This document shows positions 34,307 through 42,813 of a stretch of DNA of 64,000 bases, in pieces. The first letter of the stretch is position 1. Each line of letters starts with the position of its first letter. The stretch spans positions 1 through 64,000 of the forward strand of contig NZ_JAMOLN010000022.1 of the NCBI RefSeq assembly GCF_024448165.1. Reading direction: 5' to 3'. Origin of the DNA: Streptomyces longispororuber (lineage in GTDB: Bacteria; Actinomycetota; Actinomycetes; Streptomycetales; Streptomycetaceae). A program made the translations under genes and the position numbers. The notes beneath the pieces are model-generated. The model saw nothing but the letters and a program-made list of their open reading frames with translations, was not told where the DNA came from and ran no database searches.

Positions 34307-35227
34307 ATGCGGAAGCGAAGCCACCGGTCAACTGCCGTGCGGGCCGCCGTCGCCACCGTGACGGCCGGCGTGCTCGGTGTCACGGCCCTCACCGCCTGTG
34401 ACGCCACCGGTGGCAACTCCCCCGGCCCGAAGGGCTCCACGGCCGCCGCGAAGCCGTCGCCGAAACCCACCCCGACGTGGGACACGAGTCCGCGGTCGGT
34501 TGCCGCGGTGGGCGATTCGATCACCCGGGGCTTCGACGCGTGCGGTGTGCTCGCCGACTGCCCCGAGGTGTCGTGGGCGACGGGGTCGGACTCCGGGGTG
34601 AACAGCCTCGCCGTCCGGCTCCTCGGCAAGAGCCGGGCCAGGACGCACAGTTGGAACCACGCGCGGACCGGCGCGCGGATGGCCGATCTGCCGTTGCAGA
34701 TGGAGCAGGCCGGGGCGCAGCGGCCGGGTCTGGTGACGGTGATGGTCGGGGCGAACGACGCGTGCCGCTCGTCCGCCGGTTCGATGACGCCCGTGGCCGC
34801 GTTCCGGGCCGACTTCGAGCGTGCCCTGCGCGGGTTGCGGAGCGAGGCGCCGAAGGCACAGGTTTATGTGGCGAGCGTGCCCGATCTGAAGCGGCTCTGG
34901 TCCGAGGGCCGGGAGAACCCGCTGGGCAAGCAGGTGTGGAAGCTGGGCATCTGCTCGTCGATGCTGGCCGATCCGGACGACGTCGACACGGCGGCCACGG
35001 CCCGCCGCGACGCGGTGCAGGAGCGCGTCGTGGCGTACAACGAGGTCCTGAAGGACGTGTGCGCGAAGGACAAGCGGTGCCGGTACGACGGGGGTGCGGT
35101 CTTCGGGTACCGGTTCGGGGAGGAGCAGTTGAGTCACTGGGACTGGTTCCACCCGAGCAAGGACGGTCAGGCCAGGCTCGCGGCGCTGGCGTATCACGGA
35201 GTGACCGCCAAGGAGCCGCCGGCCTGA
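34307..35227 (+). CDS. SGNH/GDSL-family lipoprotein hydrolase
   Basis: A 306-residue exported esterase or lipase. A basic head and hydrophobic core end in the lipobox LTAC, so it should be lipid-anchored on the outer face of the membrane. A Pro/Lys-rich linker follows. Block I is AVGDSITRGFD (nucleophile Ser), block III is MVGANDACRSS, and block V is DWFHPSKDG (Asp, His). All four family blocks appear intact. ATG 34307 and in-frame GTG 34283 both have ribosome sites. It is followed 20 bases later by a mutarotase gene. Confidence 0.87.
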   Translation: MRKRSHRSTAVRAAVATVTAGVLGVTALTACDATGGNSPGPKGSTAAAKPSPKPTPTWDTSPRSVAAVGDSITRGFDACGVLADCPEVSWATGSDSGVNSLAVRLLGKSRARTHSWNHARTGARMADLPLQMEQAGAQRPGLVTVMVGANDACRSSAGSMTPVAAFRADFERALRGLRSEAPKAQVYVASVPDLKRLWSEGRENPLGKQVWKLGICSSMLADPDDVDTAATARRDAVQERVVAYNEVLKDVCAKDKRCRYDGGAVFGYRFGEEQLSHWDWFHPSKDGQARLAALAYHGVTAKEPPA

Positions 35228-35247
35228 GCGGGCGTAGGGTCTCGATC

Positions 35248-36243
35248 ATGACTGGCGAACTCTTCGGCACCCTTCCCACCGGCACCGCTGTCCACCGCTG
35301 GACCCTGGAGCGGGACGGGGTGCGGGTACGCGTTCTGACGTACGGGGGCATCCTGCAGTCGGTCGAGGCGCCCGACCGGGACGGGGCCATGGGCCCGATC
35401 GCGCTCGGGTTCCCCGACCTGGCCGGCTATCTGACGCACCCCGCGCCCTACTTGGGCGCACTGGTCGGCCGGTACGCGAACCGGATCGCCGGCGGCCGGT
35501 TCCCGCTGGACGAGCGGATCTACCACCTCGCGCAGAACAACGGGCCGAACGCGCTGCACGGCGGCGAGCGCGGTTTCGACAAGCGGGTGTGGGACGCGGC
35601 GCCGGCCGGGGACCACGCGGTGCGGTTGAGCCGGGTCTCGCCGCACGGCGAGGAGGGCTTCCCGGGGCGGCTCGAGGTCTCGGCGACGTACGCGCTGGAG
35701 GAGGGCGGGGCGCTGCGGATCTCGTACGAGGCGGTGACCGACGCCCCGACGATCGTGAACCTGACGAACCACACGTACTGGAACCTGGGCGGCGCCGGTG
35801 CCGGGAACGCAGCGGGCGGTCACGAGGTGCGGATCGACGCCGGGCGGGTGACCGTCGTGGACGACGACTTGATTCCGACCGGTGAGCTGCGGGACGTGTC
35901 CGGGACGCGGTTCGACTTCCGGGAGAGCCGGAAGGTCGGGGCCGGTTACGACCACAACTACGTGCTCGACAAGGGGGTCACCGACGCGGCCGTGGCGGTC
36001 GCGGAGCTGCACGATCCGGCGTCCGGGCGGACGGTGTCCGTGGCGACGACGGAGCCCGGCCTGCAGCTCTACACCGGGGACCACTTCGACGCGGCGGTGC
36101 CGTTCGCGCCCGGGGACGGGATCGCCCTGGAGACGCAGCACTTCCCGGACTCGCCGAACCGGCCCGAGTTCCCGAGCACCGTGCTGCGGCCGGGCGAGGT
36201 GTTCCGTTCGCAGACGCTGTACGGGTTCGGCGTCCGCGGCTGA
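35248..36243 (+). CDS. galM: Aldose 1-epimerase (cytosolic)
   Basis: A 331-residue mutarotase interconverting alpha and beta aldoses. The pattern is GRYANRIAGGRF, NNGPNALHGG (His), NLTNHTYWNL (catalytic His) and GIALETQHFPDSPN (catalytic Glu). No signal peptide is seen, unlike the paralogue at 51040. ATG 35248 is the family start. It lies 20 bases downstream of the SGNH lipoprotein gene and is convergent with a GH3 glucosidase gene. A hairpin separates the pair. Confidence 0.93.
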   Translation: MTGELFGTLPTGTAVHRWTLERDGVRVRVLTYGGILQSVEAPDRDGAMGPIALGFPDLAGYLTHPAPYLGALVGRYANRIAGGRFPLDERIYHLAQNNGPNALHGGERGFDKRVWDAAPAGDHAVRLSRVSPHGEEGFPGRLEVSATYALEEGGALRISYEAVTDAPTIVNLTNHTYWNLGGAGAGNAAGGHEVRIDAGRVTVVDDDLIPTGELRDVSGTRFDFRESRKVGAGYDHNYVLDKGVTDAAVAVAELHDPASGRTVSVATTEPGLQLYTGDHFDAAVPFAPGDGIALETQHFPDSPNRPEFPSTVLRPGEVFRSQTLYGFGVRG

Positions 36244-36249
36244 GTCCGT

Positions 36250-36279
36250 GGGGCGGCGGGGGTCAGGGCCCGCCGCCCC
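36250..36279. terminator. Hairpin between galM and the GH3 gene
   Basis: GGGGCGGCGGG (36250-36260) pairs perfectly with CCCGCCGCCCC (36269-36279) between convergent genes. Confidence 0.65.
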
Positions 36280-36297
36280 GGTCCGAAGGGGCCGCCG

Positions 36298-38764
36298 TCA
36301 GGCGACGATCGTCTCGGTGACCCGGCCGTCGGTGAGCGAGCGGCCTGCCGTCAGCTCGTACGAACCCTCCTGGTACGCCCAGGAATCAGTGCTCTCGTCC
36401 CAGATCTCGAAGGCGCGGCGCGGGAGTTCGACGACCGCCTCGACGGTCTCGCCGGGAGCCGCGCTCACGCCCGCGAAGCCGGCCAGCCAGCGGGCGGGGC
36501 GGGCCGGGTCGGGCCGGGTCGGGCCGGGTCGGCGCCAGGTAGAGCTGGACGACCTCGCGGCCGGGGCGTTCGCCGGTGTTGCGGACGCGGACGGTGGCGG
36601 TGGTGCCGGTCACGTCGATCGACTCGTAGGTCCAGTCGGTGTAGCCGAGGCCGTGGCCGAACGGGTAGGCGGGGGTGGCGCCGGACCGGTCCCAGGCGCG
36701 GTAGCCGATGAACACGTCCTCGGTGTACGCGAGCCGGCCGTCGGCCGGGGTCGTCCCGGTGACCGGGGCGTCCGCGAGGGAGCCCCAGGTGGTGGGGAGG
36801 CGGCCGCCCGGCTCCTCGGCGCCCAGGAGCACGTCGGCGAGGGCGTCGCCGCCCTCCTGGCCGGGGAACCAGCTGAGCAGCACGGCGGCCACGTCGTCGC
36901 GCCACGGGAGCTCCACCGGGGAGCCGGAGTTGACGACCACCACGGTGTTCGGGTTGGCGGCGGCCACGGCGCGCACCAGGTCGTCCTGGCGGCCGGGAAG
37001 GCGCAGGTCGGTGCGGTCGAAGCCCTCGGACTCGACGCGCTCGGTCGTGGCGACCACGACGACGGCGGCCTCCGCGTCCCGGGCGGCGGCGACGGCCTCC
37101 GCGATCAGGGTGTCCTCGTCGCGGCGCGGGCCGAGGTGGGTGAGGCTGAAGATCACGGCGGGCAGCGGCATCGCGAGGGACTTGTCGAGGGGGTGCTGGA
37201 GCGACACCTCGACCGTCCGGCCCTCGGTGAGGTGCGCCGTGCCGCGCTCCAGCGGGGCGCCGAAGAACGCCTCGAAGGGGTCGGTCTCGCTGCCCATGGC
37301 CTGGACGCCGTCGTAGAGGACGGTGCCGTCGACGGTGAGGGTGAACGCGCCGAGGCCGCGCGTGCCGAAGGCGTGGTCGCCGCTCTCGCGCGGGGTGAAG
37401 GTGCCCTTGATCTCGATGCTGTGCAGCGTCTCGTGGGTGACGCCGGCGGGCAGGTCGGCGCCCATCCACTGGAGCTGGCCGCTGGGCAGCGAGCCCTCGC
37501 CGATGACGTTCCCGTCGGCGTCCCGGCAGACGGCGCGCAGGGTGAACCCCTTGTCGGCGGGGGCGAGTTCGTCGCTGGGGTCGGCGCCGACGGCGTAGCT
37601 GAGCGCATCCACGGCGGCGGTCAGTCCGTCGAGCGGGGAGACGACGCGGGCGGGGAAGACGGTGGCGGAGCCGCCGCCGAGGACGCGGGCGTCGCGGGCG
37701 GCGGCGCCGATGAGGGCGATCCGGGTGGTCGGCCGCAGCGGCAGGACACCGGAGTTGCGGACGAGGACGAAGGCGCGGCGGGCGATCTCGCGGGCCAGGG
37801 CCTCGCCGTCGGTCTCGGCCGGGCGCCGCGCGGGAGGCACGACCGGTTCGGCGCCTTCGAGGATGCCGACGCGGGCGGCGAGCCGCAGCACGTTCCGTAC
37901 GGCCTCGTCGACCTCCGGTTCGTCGGCCTCGCCCGCGCGGACGGCCGCGGCGAGGGCCGGGCCGTAGACGGTCTGCGGGCCGGGCATCGCGACGTCCAGG
38001 CCGCCCTTGACGGCGCCGGTGGTGGAGCGGGCGGCGAGCCAGTCGGAGACGTTGAAGCCGTCGAAGCCCCATTCGCCGCGCAGGACCTCGTTCACGAGGT
38101 AGCGGTGCTCGGTCATCGTCGTGCCGTTGACCTGGTTGTAGGCGGTCATGATGCCCCACGGGTGGGCGTTCGCGACGATGGCCTCGAAGGGGGCGAGGTA
38201 GAGCTCGCGCAGGGCGCGGCCGGAGACGACGTTGTCGACGGTGAAGCGGTCGGTCTCCGCGTCGTTCGCCACGAAGTGCTTGACGGTGGTGCCGACGCCG
38301 CCGGACTGCACGCCCTGGACGTAGCCGGTGCCGATGACGCCGGTCAGGTACGGGTCCTCGCTGTACGCCTCGAAGTGGCGGCCGCCGAGCGGGGAGCGGT
38401 GCAGGTTCACGGTCGGCGCGAGCAGCACGTGGACGCCCTTGCGGCGGGCCTCCTGGGCGAGCAGGGCGCCGGCCCGGCGGGCCAGGGCCTGGTCCCAGGT
38501 GGCGGCGAGCGCGGTCGGGGACGGCAGGGCGATGGAGGGGTCGTCGGCGGTCCAGCGCACGCCGCGCACGCCGATCGGGCCGTCGGACATGACCAGGGAC
38601 TTCAGGCCGATCTCGGGGATCGCGGGCAGCGACCACATGTCCTGCCCGGCGAGGAGCCGGGCCTTGGTGTCGAGGTCGAGCTTGCCGAGCGCAGCCTCGA
38701 TCGCCGCCTCGCGGGCCCGGTCGTCCGCGCTGCCGTCCGCGCTGCCGTCCACCTGGTTCGTCAT
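36298..38764 (-). CDS. GH3 beta-glucosidase with PA14 insert, frameshifted near the 3' end
   Basis: A family 3 glycoside hydrolase of about 820 residues if restored. No signal peptide is seen. The TIM-barrel carries KHFVANDAETDRF and the nucleophile Asp in FNVSDWLA. A PA14 carbohydrate-binding insert spans roughly residues 385-530, and the second catalytic domain follows. As read, the frame leaves family sequence after QLYLAPTRPDPARP and stops at 36386. In the next frame the sequence resumes as WLAGFAGVSAAPGETVEAVV and ends normally at TGA 36298, a typical fibronectin-like C-terminus. The shift coincides with three copies of a 10-base repeat (36501-36530); removing one copy restores the frame. 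ATG 38764 follows GAGGAGG. It is divergent from a TetR gene. Confidence 0.85.
36501..36530 (-). repeat. Three 10-base tandem repeats at the GH3 frameshift
   Basis: GGGCCGGGTC is repeated exactly three times. Ten is not a multiple of three, so each copy gained or lost changes the reading frame of the GH3 gene. Two copies, as can be read from the sequence, would give an intact protein. Confidence 0.9.
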
Positions 38765-38826
38765 GCCGGCGCCTCCTCGTCGAGGTCTTCGGGGTCTGGG
38801 CACCTCCATCGTGCACTCATCACCTG

Positions 38827-38840
38827 TAGGTTGGTAGGTT
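38827..38840. promoter_or_regulatory. Direct repeat in the GH3/TetR divergent region
   Basis: TAGGTT-GG-TAGGTT lies between the divergent starts at 38764 and 38903. A TTATAAAG -10-like element (38855-38862) follows toward the TetR gene. This is a possible TetR operator. Confidence 0.35.
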
Positions 38841-38902
38841 TCGTTACTTCCACGTTATAAAGAGTGCCGGGCGCCTCCCCCGCGATGTCGTACGGTGACC
38901 GC

Positions 38903-39502
38903 ATGAGCAGCACCAGAACCGCGCGGAGCGAGGAGCGGCGGGCCGAGATCCTGCGGGCCGCGCTCGAAGTGATCGCGGAGCGCGGGTACCGGGGCGCGAG
39001 CCTGTCGGCCGTCGCCGAACGGGTGGGGCTCACCCAGCAGGGGCTGCTGCACCACTTCCCGACGAAGGAGGCGCTGCTCGTCGCCGTCCTGGAGGAGCGG
39101 GACCAGTGGGACGCGGTGCCGAGCAGCCGGTGGCGGCTCGATCTCCTCGGGTCGCTCGTCGAGTACAACGCGATGCGGCCCGGCATCGTGCAGACCTTCT
39201 CCGCATTGCTCGGCGAGTCGGTGACCGAGGGGCATCCGGCGCGCGCGTTCTTCACCCGGCGCTACGACGGCGTACGGGCGTCCATGGCCGAGGTGCTGCG
39301 CACCGAGTACGGCGACCGGCTGCCGGGCGGGCTCACGCCGGAGCGGGCCGCGCCGCTGCTGGTCGCCGTGATGGACGGGTTGCAGTACCAGTGGCTGCTG
39401 GACCCGGAGGGCGTGGACATGCCGCAGGCGTTCCGCGACTTCCTGGGCCTGCTCGCGGACGGCGCCGCCGGGTCGTCCTCCCCGGAGGGGGACAGGCCCT
39501 AG
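38903..39502 (+). CDS. TetR-family regulator next to the GH3 gene
   Basis: A 199-residue repressor. The helix-turn-helix is in residues about 12-55 (ALEVIAERGYRGASLSAVAERVGLTQQGLLHHFPTKEALL, key residues G, A, L, A, V, L, H, F, K). The C-terminal domain has a TetR_C_6-like ligand fold. ATG 38903 is preferred over a longer frame. It is divergent from the GH3 glucosidase, which makes it the most likely local regulator of that gene. The ligand is unknown, perhaps a beta-glucoside. Confidence 0.88.
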   Translation: MSSTRTARSEERRAEILRAALEVIAERGYRGASLSAVAERVGLTQQGLLHHFPTKEALLVAVLEERDQWDAVPSSRWRLDLLGSLVEYNAMRPGIVQTFSALLGESVTEGHPARAFFTRRYDGVRASMAEVLRTEYGDRLPGGLTPERAAPLLVAVMDGLQYQWLLDPEGVDMPQAFRDFLGLLADGAAGSSSPEGDRP

Positions 39503-39524
39503 ACCCACCCACCCACGGCGGTGG

Positions 39525-39854
39525 TCACTGGTTCCAGCGCACCGCGAGGGCCTTGCTCACCGCGCAGACCAGGGCGAAGACGATCGCCCAGACGTAGGCG
39601 CCGGCGAGCGCCAGGGCGGCGGCTCCCGCCCCGAACCAGACCAGTTCGAACGCGACGCGGCCGGCGCCGCGCGTCTTGTACCGGGCCTTCGGGGAGCCGA
39701 AGAGGGCCCAGGTCGTGATCATCACCGCGAGACCGGCGAGGCCCAGGAGCCAGGCGACGGGGGCCGACACGTCCCGGGTGAAGCCGTAGGCGCCCACCGC
39801 GCCGAGCGCCACGAGTTCCACGACGAAGAGGACGGCCAGGTTCGCCGCCTTCAT
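39525..39854 (-). CDS. DUF2568 (YrdB-like) membrane protein
   Basis: A 109-residue protein with four hydrophobic helices. The signature WALFGSPKARYK between helices 2 and 3 and [14 protein letters not shown] mark DUF2568/YrdB proteins. Its ATG overlaps the stop of the EI24 gene as ATGA, so the two membrane proteins are translationally coupled. The function is unknown. Confidence 0.85.
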   Translation of the reverse strand: MKAANLAVLFVVELVALGAVGAYGFTRDVSAPVAWLLGLAGLAVMITTWALFGSPKARYKTRGAGRVAFELVWFGAGAAALALAGAYVWAIVFALVCAVSKALAVRWNQ

Positions 39855-40663
39855 GACGTCACTCCGGGCCGGGGCGCGCCCGCCGCGTCGCCCTCGCCTG
39901 CCGTGTGCGGGTGCGGCGGCGCCGGTCGGCCGCCTTCCAGTTCACGCACCATCAAGGTCGCGCCGGCCACCGCCCCCGGCATCAGGAACACCGCCACGAA
40001 CGGGACCAGGAAGGCCACCGCGAGGGGTGCGCCGAAGCCCCAGGCCAGGCCCTTGCGGGACCTCAACAGGGCGAGGCGGTCGCGGAGTTCGACGCCGCGG
40101 CGCTGGAGGGCCACCGACGTCAGTTCCTCCGTGAGGAAGAAGCCCGTCACGAAGAAGCCGAGCACCGGGATCACGGTCTGGCCGACGAACGGGATGAAGC
40201 CGAGAGCGAAGAGGAGGATCCCCCACAGGGCCGCGCGCAGCAGGATGCGCAGGCTGTCGCGGGCCGAGATCCACAGGTCGCGCCAGAGCGGCAGGCCGGA
40301 CTCCGGGACGTCGCCGCCCTCGGCCCGGTCGACCTCTTCGGAGAGCGACTCGTAGAAGGGCTGCCCGATGAGCAGGGTCACCGCCGTGAAGGTGAGGACC
40401 GCGAGGAGCAGGGCGAGGGCGAAGAGGACGACGGCCAGGAAGCCGCGGAACAGGCCGAGCCAGGGCGACGACCAGTCGTCGGCGAACGGGGTGACCCAGG
40501 TGATGAAGTCGCTGCCCCACACGGCCAGACAGACCAGGGCCGCCGCGTACAGGACGAGGGTGATGAGGCCGGGCAGCAGGCTCCAGCCGTACTGCTTGCC
40601 GTGCTGGGCAACCCAGCGCTGCCCCTTCATCAAATAGCCGAAGCCCGCCCCGAGATCACGCAT
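39851..40663 (-). CDS. EI24 domain (CysZ-like) membrane protein
   Basis: A 270-residue protein with about five or six hydrophobic helices. The family pattern is GFGYLMKGQRWV at the start, LIGQPFYESLSEEVDR in the middle and LLFALGFIPFVGQTVIPVLGFF after it. EI24 proteins include CysZ, a sulfate transporter; this one is a distant relative and sulfate transport should not be assumed. ATG 40663 fits the family start better than the longer frame. It is coupled to the DUF2568 gene. Confidence 0.85.
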   Translation of the reverse strand: MRDLGAGFGYLMKGQRWVAQHGKQYGWSLLPGLITLVLYAAALVCLAVWGSDFITWVTPFADDWSSPWLGLFRGFLAVVLFALALLLAVLTFTAVTLLIGQPFYESLSEEVDRAEGGDVPESGLPLWRDLWISARDSLRILLRAALWGILLFALGFIPFVGQTVIPVLGFFVTGFFLTEELTSVALQRRGVELRDRLALLRSRKGLAWGFGAPLAVAFLVPFVAVFLMPGAVAGATLMVRELEGGRPAPPHPHTAGEGDAAGAPRPGVTS

Positions 40664-40703
40664 GGCGCAAACCTTACGGGACGGGCCCGGCACCGAAAAA
40701 AGG

Positions 40704-41126
40704 TCAGACGGAAAGCGTGACCGTGATGTTGCCGCGGGTCGCCTTGGAGTACGGGCAGACCTGGTGGGCCTTCTCGACCAGGGACTTGGCGGTGGCCGCG
40801 TCCACGTTCGGGATCGACGCCGCGATCTCGACGATCAGACCGAAGCCCTCGTCGTTCTTGCCGATGCCGACCTTCGCGGTGACGGTCGAACCGGTGATGT
40901 CGGCGCTCTCCTGGCGGGCGACGACGGCGAGGGCGCCCTGGAAGCAGGCGCTGTAGCCGGCCGCGAAGAGCTGCTCGGGGTTGGTGCCCGCACCCGAACC
41001 GCCCTGCTCCTTGGGCGGGTTGACGACGACATCGAGCTTGCCGTCGTCGGTGGCGACGCGGCCGTCGCGGCCGTTCTCGGCGGTGGCTACGGCGGTGTAG
41101 ACGACGTCGGACTGCGTGATGGCCAT
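40704..41126 (-). CDS. ohr: Organic hydroperoxide resistance protein, Ohr/OsmC family
   Basis: A 140-residue thiol peroxidase acting on fatty acid and organic hydroperoxides with lipoylated partners. The catalytic pair is Cys61 (AAGYSACFQGAL) and Cys124 (VCPYSKATRGN), and the Arg/Glu needed for Ohr chemistry are in the N-terminal half. No OhrR-type gene is adjacent; the nearest MarR gene (42353) is divergent from a different reductase. ATG 41126 is the family start. Confidence 0.93.
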   Translation of the reverse strand: MAITQSDVVYTAVATAENGRDGRVATDDGKLDVVVNPPKEQGGSGAGTNPEQLFAAGYSACFQGALAVVARQESADITGSTVTAKVGIGKNDEGFGLIVEIAASIPNVDAATAKSLVEKAHQVCPYSKATRGNITVTLSV

Positions 41127-41226
41127 GACCGGCTCCCTCGTTCGGTTATTTCGTTAAGTGGAAGGAGGTTACCGAATCATGGAACATCACGGTGTGGCCT
41201 GGGTCACTCGATGAAGATCGGTGAGG

Positions 41227-42252
41227 TCAGAGCTTCACGACCATCTTTCCGGTGTTGTCGCCGCGCAGGACGCCGAGGAACGCCTCCAGGTTGTTCTCGA
41301 TGCCCTCGACGACGGTCTCGCGGTACTTGAGCTCGCCGGACCTGACCCAGCCGCCGACCTCCTGCACGAACTGCGGCTGCAGGTCGTAGTGGTCGCCGAC
41401 GAGGAAGCCCTCGATGCGGCCGCGGGTCTGGATGAGGCGGGAGAGGTTGCGCGGGCCGGGGGCCGGCTCCGTGTTGTTGTAGACGGAGATCGCGCCGCAG
41501 ACGGCGATGCGGCCGTCGCGGTTCAGGCGCGCGATGGCGGCCTCCAGGTGGTCACCGCCGACGTTGTCGAAGTAGGCGTCGACACCGTCGGGGGCGGCCT
41601 CCTTCAGGAGCGTGTGGACGTCGCCCGTCTTGTAGTTGAAGGCCGCGTCGAAGCCGTACTCCTCGATGAGGAGCTTGACCTTCTCGTCCGAGCCGGCCGA
41701 GCCGATGACCCGCGAGGCGCCCTTCAGCTTGGCGATCTGGCCGACCTGGCCGCCGACCGCGCCCGCCGCACCGGACACGAAGACGCTGTCGCCCTCCTTG
41801 AAGGCGAGGGTGCGCAGCAGGCCCGCGTAAGCGGTGAGGCCCGTCATGCCGAGGACACCGAGGTACGTGGACAGCGGCGCGGCCTCCGGGTCCACCTTCA
41901 CGGCCTGCTTGGCGTCGAACGTGGCGTACTCGCGCCAGCCGAAGAAGTGCAGGACGTGGTCGCCGACCGCGACGCCCTCGTCGTTCGAGGCGATGACGAC
42001 GCCCACCGCGCCGCCCTGCATGGCCTTGCCCAGCTCGTACGGCGCGACGTACGACTTCGCCGCCGACATCCGGCCGCGCATGTAGGGGTCGACCGACACG
42101 TACAGGTTCTTGACCAGGACCTGGCCCGCGGCCGGCGCGGCGACCGGGGCCTCGCGCAGCTCGAAGTCCTCGGGCTTCGGCCAGCCGACGGGGCGGCTGA
42201 TCAGCACCCACTCGCGGCCGGTGGCAGGGATCTGGGGGGTGTCGGCGGACAT
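41227..42252 (-). CDS. NADP-dependent MDR oxidoreductase (CurA/leukotriene B4 dehydrogenase type)
   Basis: A 341-residue zinc-free medium-chain reductase that typically reduces activated C=C bonds of enones. The cofactor motif is VSGAAGAVGGQVGQIAKLKGA (A-A-x-G-x-x-G), with LYVSVDPYMRGRMS at the N-terminus and YFDNVGGDHLEAAI after it. ATG 42252 fits the family. It is divergent from a MarR regulator across 100 bases with two palindromes, so it is very likely its target. The inducer is probably an enone or phenolic compound (inference). Confidence 0.92.
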   Translation of the reverse strand: MSADTPQIPATGREWVLISRPVGWPKPEDFELREAPVAAPAAGQVLVKNLYVSVDPYMRGRMSAAKSYVAPYELGKAMQGGAVGVVIASNDEGVAVGDHVLHFFGWREYATFDAKQAVKVDPEAAPLSTYLGVLGMTGLTAYAGLLRTLAFKEGDSVFVSGAAGAVGGQVGQIAKLKGASRVIGSAGSDEKVKLLIEEYGFDAAFNYKTGDVHTLLKEAAPDGVDAYFDNVGGDHLEAAIARLNRDGRIAVCGAISVYNNTEPAPGPRNLSRLIQTRGRIEGFLVGDHYDLQPQFVQEVGGWVRSGELKYRETVVEGIENNLEAFLGVLRGDNTGKMVVKL

Positions 42253-42283
42253 GCGCGATCCTCGTCAGCAGTAGGGAAAAGTA

Positions 42284-42324
42284 TTTCAGTACCTGAAACA
42301 ACCATGCTCCTGAATATTTCAGGA
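42284..42324. promoter_or_regulatory. Two MarR operators between reductase and marR genes
   Basis: TTTCAGTACCTGAAA (42284-42298) and TCCTGAATATTTCAGGA (42308-42324) are perfect palindromes sharing the half-site CTGAA. Their centres are 25 bases apart, about 2.5 turns. They cover both divergent promoters. Confidence 0.75.
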
Positions 42325-42352
42325 TGTCAAGTAACTGGGTACCCTGGAGCCC

Positions 42353-42790
42353 ATGACCGCCACACGTTCCCCCCGGATGGATCCGCTCACGCTGGAAGTC
42401 GTCGAGCTGATCGGCGAGGTCGTCGCGCGCTATCACCAGGAGTTCGACGAGGCCGCGGCGGAGCACGGGCTCACGGGGGCGCAGGCGCGGGTGCTGGGGC
42501 TGCTGTCGCTCGAACCGCTGCCGATGCGGCAGGTCGCGCAGCGCCTCAAGTGCGAGCCGTCGAACGTGACGGGGATCGTGGACCGCCTGGAGGCCAGGGG
42601 GCTCGTGGAGCGGCAGCCCTCACCGGGCGACCGGCGGGTCAAGGTGGCCGTGCCCACGGCGGAGGGGCGCCGGCTCGCCCGCGTCCTGCGGGAGTCGCTG
42701 GACTTCGCGCGGGAGCCGCTGGCCGGGCTCTCCCGGGAGGAGCGGGTGGCGTTCCGGGGGATGCTGCGCCGGATGCTCGGGATCGACTGA
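42353..42790 (+). CDS. MarR-family transcriptional regulator
   Basis: A 145-residue winged-helix repressor. The DNA-binding part is PMRQVAQRLKCEPSNVTGIVDRLEARGLVERQPSPGDRRVKVA, with the wing DRR. No OhrR-type N-terminal cysteine is present; the only cysteine is in LKCEPS on the recognition-helix side. It is divergent from the MDR reductase gene with twin palindromic operators, so it should repress both. ATG 42353 is the likely start. Confidence 0.9.
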   Translation: MTATRSPRMDPLTLEVVELIGEVVARYHQEFDEAAAEHGLTGAQARVLGLLSLEPLPMRQVAQRLKCEPSNVTGIVDRLEARGLVERQPSPGDRRVKVAVPTAEGRRLARVLRESLDFAREPLAGLSREERVAFRGMLRRMLGID

Positions 42791-42813
42791 CCCCCGCACC
42801 GTCCGGGCACCCC

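Noticed and set aside
35882..38860. 992-codon plus-strand frame over the GH3 gene
   Set aside because: The minus strand encodes a recognisable GH3 enzyme; this frame is low-complexity Gly, Ala and Val with no domains.
40704..42790. ohr and the nearby marR as an ohr-ohrR pair
   Set aside because: The MarR protein lacks the N-terminal OhrR cysteine, is divergent from the MDR reductase, and its CTGAA operators are not seen before ohr.
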